Positions 23,501 to 26,499 of a DNA stretch of 26,499 nucleotides are shown one piece after another; positions within the stretch are counted from its first letter, which is position 1; each line of letters opens with the position of its first letter. The DNA lies in the IMG/VR virus record IMGVR_UViG_3300004477_000129, positions 1-26,499 of that record, one strand, 5' to 3'. A program made the position numbers and the translations under genes. Source of the stretch: a virus. The notes beneath the pieces were generated by a model, which had not been told where the DNA came from, did no database searches, and worked only from the letters and a program-made list of their open reading frames with translations.

Positions 23501-24147
23501 CCAACCGCAACGCTGTCTGGAAGATTGGTATACGGACTTACGATTACGGACTGGGCATCAACACGAATGAAATGCCCTTCCTGATAGATAATCCCCTTAC
23601 CGACACTGAACGCGTACGAACTACCCACCGGATTGACGAATGTATTCGAAGCCACGGTGAATTGATACGATGGAACAATGGTGCCCGTCGTATCGAGTAC
23701 ATCAACAGTATCGCCGGGAGCAAAAGTCTTGGCTCCATCAGTTCCTGTAGTGATGTACTTGATGAATAGCGTGTTCAGACTTGGGTCCTGAGATTCTAGA
23801 CCTGCCTGCTGATTAACGATCAGCGCGCGTAGACTTGTTGAAGTCTTCTGCAGCGTGAGATTCGCATACTGAGCAACACTCAACGGCTGGCCATCGATCC
23901 GAAGATCCGGAGTCTTGATGTATTGGACCCCAGGATCAAAGCTGAAGGCACAACCTTCGATGATCGACCCAGTCGCGTAGATGTTGTCGCCAAAACGCTC
24001 GATCTGATTCTGCAGAATCGATTGAACCTGCGTCAGCTCGCGGGCTTGCACCGGCACAGCAGGGCGGAACAAGATTCGATGATAATTTTTCGTCTCATCG
24101 AAATCATCGAAAAACGGAGCCACATTAAGATCGGTCTGGATAGGCAT
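20554..24147 (-). CDS. DUF4815-family baseplate/fibre structural protein
   Basis: A 1197-residue protein with a very recognisable start: MPIQTDLNVAPFFDDFDETK, NYHRILFRPAVPVQARELTQ, VQSILQNQIERFGDNIY. This is the DUF4815 N-terminus of large structural proteins in T4-like cyanophages and related phages. A second conserved block sits near residue 1000-1030: GYTMADIGAIDKRLTNIEYY, then TALNLLEKKSAD. Before it, near 930-980, lies YYLNRVDKIVMD with PDIPHSMTLGIAVIPPYP. Between the blocks are Asn/Thr/Val-rich beta regions with several Gly-poor repeats. It probably forms part of the baseplate periphery or short fibre, in the map slot of T4 genes 9-12; direct equivalence to any of those is not shown. 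It has a good AAGGA ribosome-binding site and follows gp8 with a 13-base gap. Confidence 0.85.
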   Translation of the reverse strand: MPIQTDLNVAPFFDDFDETKNYHRILFRPAVPVQARELTQVQSILQNQIERFGDNIYATGSIIEGCAFSFDPGVQYIKTPDLRIDGQPLSVAQYANLTLQKTSTSLRALIVNQQAGLESQDPSLNTLFIKYITTGTDGAKTFAPGDTVDVLDTTGTIVPSYQFTVASNTFVNPVGSSYAFSVGKGIIYQEGHFIRVDAQSVIVSPYTNLPDSVAVGFTIVESVVNNSVDTSLNDNASGYSNLNAPGAFRLQLTPSLSVAPKQDSYANGFASLVEWTGGVVTKLNQFTQFNSIERELAQRTADAAGDFTVSPFVMTTSSFKQSNGTAYVANTTHVQLKVNAGTAYVKGFRVPIDSAKTSFIRRGTDTANNSNVLISTNFGNYALVQEVAGTFQFNTAAPVSIRDTAATSLTSGTYTPANTGPGAEIGTATLLSYAYDNGTVGANACQYRAYLTNIVMKPGCNFANARSLYYNSSNTVLGLADIVTQTSGVNTQIAVLNSPSYTSLVYPAPQKALAAVSNQTFTYRAANTTVAFSNTSGSLVITLSNNAVFPYGNGVLNASQEADIIVIPTQSANSTAKTGTIIVANGAANAVATGSGTAFLTDYVPGDYVTANVGGQVIRRIQSIANNTYMTVNAPWGANTAGVAHKKAYPAGVPVPFANRANTTITISSNSATATISLGNALETSPATTVIYNSLKRPAQSTLKTVQRNCYAYIDTAGHPADKYGPWCLGVPDVFNITAVYKDTAGNVANPNTSLNVTGSFLLDSGQRDAFYGLSYVKLASTTGLTINTGDHLLVQFDAFVPATSGDQFFTVNSYPIDDTSNAATTTITTSQIPLYTATNGQTYDLRDSVDFRPYVANTIPLANTLTDVIGSGTLAANIVYINPSIDVCIGVANSVTKSITSGANVTFSSSNFTLPAPNQNFSCGIQYYLNRVDKIVMDTSGNIINVEGNPAINPSAPPDIPHSMTLGIAVIPPYPSLPTLDGVKANRPDYTIAINSHQHRGYTMADIGAIDKRLTNIEYYTALNLLEKKSADTVIPSASTGLNRFKNGIFADPMNDLTLCAVTDSEFTAAFDTNTNTIVPKMDVNNINLMVQSSANAYVSSNGSVGTLACGYATVFSQPSATTFHNAAEGMWNWTGVVYLYPASDSFFDITTNSVPATTNNAVVASTKTANTAAQVTAISFYTSPSDYINDCMSGG

Positions 24148-24160
24148 TTGTCTTCCTTAA

Positions 24161-25999
24161 TTAATTGTACTGCAGTACAAGCTTTAGCGTCTCTGATTGT
24201 GTATTTGCCCGCGCAATAGGCTGAACGTCTTCTATATAGACGATGTTTCCGGAGTATTTAACAAGTGCGGGTTGGACAACGCTCGTCACCTGAGCAACAA
24301 TTCCGGAATTGTTCTGGATCGTATATACGGTTCCAGAATTATTATCGGACGATAGAAAATTGCCCTTGACTTCTGTCAAATACATCACAGACGAATTGGC
24401 ATAATGAATTCTACCGTAAGCAGATGTATCAGGCTGCGACACAAACTCATTCTGGGAAAAGAATGGGTATAGCGTAGATGTTCCAGAAGTGTTGGCGATG
24501 CCGATCACAGTTCGCTGGTCGAATGTAAGCATTGACGTGCCGATGGAGGCCACAACACCAGTAGCCGCCGAATTGGCCCCGATGATAGTTTCGTTGGCGA
24601 CAAAAGCGGCCGCCACATTTGCCACGATGATTCCGACGTTGCTTCCATTATAGGTGATGTTGGAAATATAGCCAGATGAATTTGACGTCGTTCCAGTAAC
24701 CTGTTCGCCGGCGGCGAAAGTTGATGTCACGTTAGCGAGTGTGACATTAGCGGCTGCGAACAGTGGATTGACGATCAGGCCGACTTGTCTGTAATCAGAA
24801 TACGCTGGAATTGTGCCGTTTTCAGTGTTGGCAAGAGTCACACTCACGCCAATAGACATTGCACTTAATTCATTAGGAACATCAAAGCCATGGCCGCCCG
24901 GCGGGCTGATAATCACGCGACAATTCGCGGATACAGCGGCGATGGCTGCATTGGAATCCATCGCAATTAATCCGGTGTTGCCTGTCACAGCCACATTTGC
25001 GTAGGTATAGGAATCTCCACGGTTGATCATCTGAATCGAATATACGCTGTTAGACGACGCTGCATTTACCAAGGCTCGAGCCGTGGCGCCTTGTCCGTCG
25101 CCCATGATTGTAACGCGTGGACCGATTTCATAAGTGGTGTTGAAGTCTGGAAGCGGATTGAACGCATTGTCGAGTTCGATCTTTTTCTCGGTTCCAGAGA
25201 TAATGTAGTTGATGATGTTGCGAAGCTGTCCAGCACCGACCCCGGAATTCAAATAGATCGAAGACCCAACGTAGAAGCCATTATTAGCCGCAGCCGACGA
25301 GGCGATGCCATAGAAATACGTATTACCGCCCACAGCAACATCGACGAAATTTCCGGTGCTATAACTGTTGTAGGACGCTCCACCATAGTTCAGCAGGATT
25401 GTGTCAATCGACCCATTGGAAGCGAACATTGCGACATTCGCTGACGGCAAGCAAGGGATGTAATCGTTGGTCGCGAATTTAGCGAACGTTGCCCCTGGAA
25501 TAGTATACAGGAACTTCCAATGGTAAAGGTCCACCGGCTTGATATATGACTCATCGTATGCACTAGTTTCGGACAACAACGGCGGCTCTAACGAAGCGGC
25601 GCCATTGTTATTTGATAGACACTTAAAGACGTTGTAGTTGCCGTTCTCAGCGTTAACAACGAAGAAGTGCTTCATCATTAGAAGATCGGGATCCTGATCG
25701 TCGTAGGCATCGTACACTTGGCCAGCCGACCAATTATATCGCGGAACCATCAACACCGCGTCTGCACTGGTGACTTGTTTGCCGCTGATGATTTGATCGA
25801 AGGTCGTGTAGTCAGTGTTAAGGGTTGTTGACGCTGGGACCGGTGGATTGTCATCAGACACCGGATTGTTATTTGCGTCTACCCACGATGTGTGCTTCCC
25901 GGTGAACAGATAGTAATTTTCAGACGAGGTAGTTTGGAACGTGTTAAGCAAGCGCTCAGCAGTTTGAACGTGGAACTTATTTGTAATTGAACTTGGCAT
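24161..25999 (-). CDS. gp8: Baseplate wedge protein (gp8-like), with a long C-terminal extension
   Basis: A 612-residue protein homologous to T4 gp8, a wedge subunit of the baseplate. The N-terminal half shows the family pattern: NYYLFTGKHTSW (about 28-39), YTTFDQIISGKQVTSADAVL followed by MVPRYNW (about 64-90), VYDAYDDQDPDLLMMKHFFV, NVFKCLSNNNG and DLYHWKFLYTIPG (about 159-171). T4 gp8 is 334 residues, so the C-terminal part is additional. It is beta-rich with small repeated modules such as VTSTFAAGEQVTGTTSNSSG and AAFVANETIIGANSAATG. These modules resemble decorations in the neighbouring structural proteins. It has a GAGGCGG ribosome-binding site about 7 bases before the ATG. Gene order (wedge protein, gp8, DUF4815 protein) agrees with cyanophage-type baseplate clusters. 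Confidence 0.88.
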   Translation of the reverse strand: MPSSITNKFHVQTAERLLNTFQTTSSENYYLFTGKHTSWVDANNNPVSDDNPPVPASTTLNTDYTTFDQIISGKQVTSADAVLMVPRYNWSAGQVYDAYDDQDPDLLMMKHFFVVNAENGNYNVFKCLSNNNGAASLEPPLLSETSAYDESYIKPVDLYHWKFLYTIPGATFAKFATNDYIPCLPSANVAMFASNGSIDTILLNYGGASYNSYSTGNFVDVAVGGNTYFYGIASSAAANNGFYVGSSIYLNSGVGAGQLRNIINYIISGTEKKIELDNAFNPLPDFNTTYEIGPRVTIMGDGQGATARALVNAASSNSVYSIQMINRGDSYTYANVAVTGNTGLIAMDSNAAIAAVSANCRVIISPPGGHGFDVPNELSAMSIGVSVTLANTENGTIPAYSDYRQVGLIVNPLFAAANVTLANVTSTFAAGEQVTGTTSNSSGYISNITYNGSNVGIIVANVAAAFVANETIIGANSAATGVVASIGTSMLTFDQRTVIGIANTSGTSTLYPFFSQNEFVSQPDTSAYGRIHYANSSVMYLTEVKGNFLSSDNNSGTVYTIQNNSGIVAQVTSVVQPALVKYSGNIVYIEDVQPIARANTQSETLKLVLQYN

Positions 26000-26037
26000 T
26001 CTAAACCGCCTCAGCCATAATTGTGTTGTCTATCATC

Positions 26038-26499
26038 TTAGCTAATTGTCACATCGAAACCAGTCGTTGATACCTCGCATGGAATAACCGTGCTCTTAAC
26101 GACGCTTCCAAACATCTCGGTTCCAACCATATGAACAAGTGTCTTCAGAATATCAGCATACCGATCAATAGATAGGCCGGTCCGCACTTCATAGCTGAAT
26201 TCTTGGTAGTATTTATTATCGTGCACACACTTGTCGGAGTTTAAGAAACCATCTGTGTTTTTGAAATAACCCTCGCCAACGCCTTGATTCTGCAGGTTAA
26301 TATATCCAGAGATCGCTGTGTTTCCGTTGTCCGTGTTCAATTGCACATATTCGTTTTGCAAGAAGCCAAAACCAGACGAAATCACGTCGACGTCTGTTAC
26401 AATTCCGTTGGCGGTTTTGACGTCGGTGTGGATTTTGGCGTTTTCGCCCATCACGGTGGATTCGACGTTGGCGCTCACTCCAACGACCTGAGCGGTTGC
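26038..26499 (-). CDS. Baseplate wedge-type structural protein (gp6/gp7 position), C-terminal fragment
   Basis: Only the last 153 codons are in the window. The frame is open through base 26499 (ATAQVVGVSANVES...), so the true start lies outside and a GTG at 26478 is not the start. The visible part has a short beta repeat (NGIVTDVDVISSGFGFLQNE) and then AISGYINLQNQGVGEGYFKN, TDGFLNSDKCVHDNKYYQEF, SYEVRTGLSIDRYADILKTL and VGTEMFGSVVKS. The block G.GYFKN.DGFL..DK.IHDN.YYQ.YSYE is one I associate with large baseplate structural proteins that precede gp8 in T4-like cyanophages. Position fits gp6 or the gp7 slot and I cannot choose. The gap to gp8 is 38 bases and holds only its ribosome-binding site. 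Confidence 0.75.
   Translation of the reverse strand, partial: ATAQVVGVSANVESTVMGENAKIHTDVKTANGIVTDVDVISSGFGFLQNEYVQLNTDNGNTAISGYINLQNQGVGEGYFKNTDGFLNSDKCVHDNKYYQEFSYEVRTGLSIDRYADILKTLVHMVGTEMFGSVVKSTVIPCEVSTTGFDVTIS

Noticed and set aside
26210-26217. AATAAATA on the minus strand as a late promoter for gp8
   Set aside because: It encodes Asn-Lys-Tyr inside a conserved protein motif and lies over 200 bases from the gp8 start.
26038-26478. GTG at 26478 as a complete gene start
   Set aside because: The frame is open to the window edge and the sequence before it continues the same beta-repeat style, so the gene is truncated by the window.

Overview
The window is a late structural region of a large tailed bacteriophage of the T4 superfamily (contractile tail, myovirus morphology). 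Every gene I can support is on the minus strand and they are packed head to tail with gaps of 0-84 bases or 8-base overlaps, so transcription runs from base 26499 towards base 1. In that direction the order matches T4: a baseplate wedge fragment, gp8, then adhesin and fibre genes in the slot where T4 has genes 9-12 and wac, then gp13, gp14, gp15, gp16 and gp17. The DUF4815-type baseplate/fibre proteins and the short gp17 N-terminus look more like the cyanophage and alphaproteobacterial branch than coliphage T4; this is family recall, not a search result. GC looks close to half by eye. No tRNA, CRISPR array, insertion sequence or plus-strand gene was found.

Layout by transcription order. (1) 26499-20554: end of a gp6/gp7-type wedge protein (cut by the window), an enlarged gp8, and a 1197-residue DUF4815 protein. 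(2) 20513-16984: a glycine-rich putative receptor-binding protein, a 683-residue protein that looks like the rest of the DUF4815 assembly, and a 73-residue coiled-coil protein. (3) 16991-6059: the probable host-recognition module, with a 1929-residue Asn/Ala/Thr-rich fibre holding three 504-base repeats, a small beta protein, a 1407-residue protein with two beta-propeller-like regions and a LamG-like domain, and a DUF4376-like protein. (4) 6057-4650: four small genes, one a membrane protein and one with a single predicted membrane segment plus coiled coil; lysis or accessory roles are possible but unproven. (5) 4644-1: neck proteins gp13 and gp14, tail terminator gp15, small terminase gp16 and large terminase gp17.

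The most striking feature is an uninterrupted 322-residue intein inside the Walker A loop of the large terminase. It starts with Ala, carries the Trp/Cys/Thr triad that marks class 3 inteins, and contains both LAGLIDADG motifs of a homing endonuclease. Removing it restores a T4-like ATPase P-loop, so DNA packaging should depend on protein splicing.

Four 8-base elements resembling the T4 late promoter (TATAAATA, or NCTAAATA) lie 23-36 bases upstream of four genes, which suggests that the region is divided into several late transcription units. The one exact match sits just after a hairpin that overlaps the preceding stop codon.
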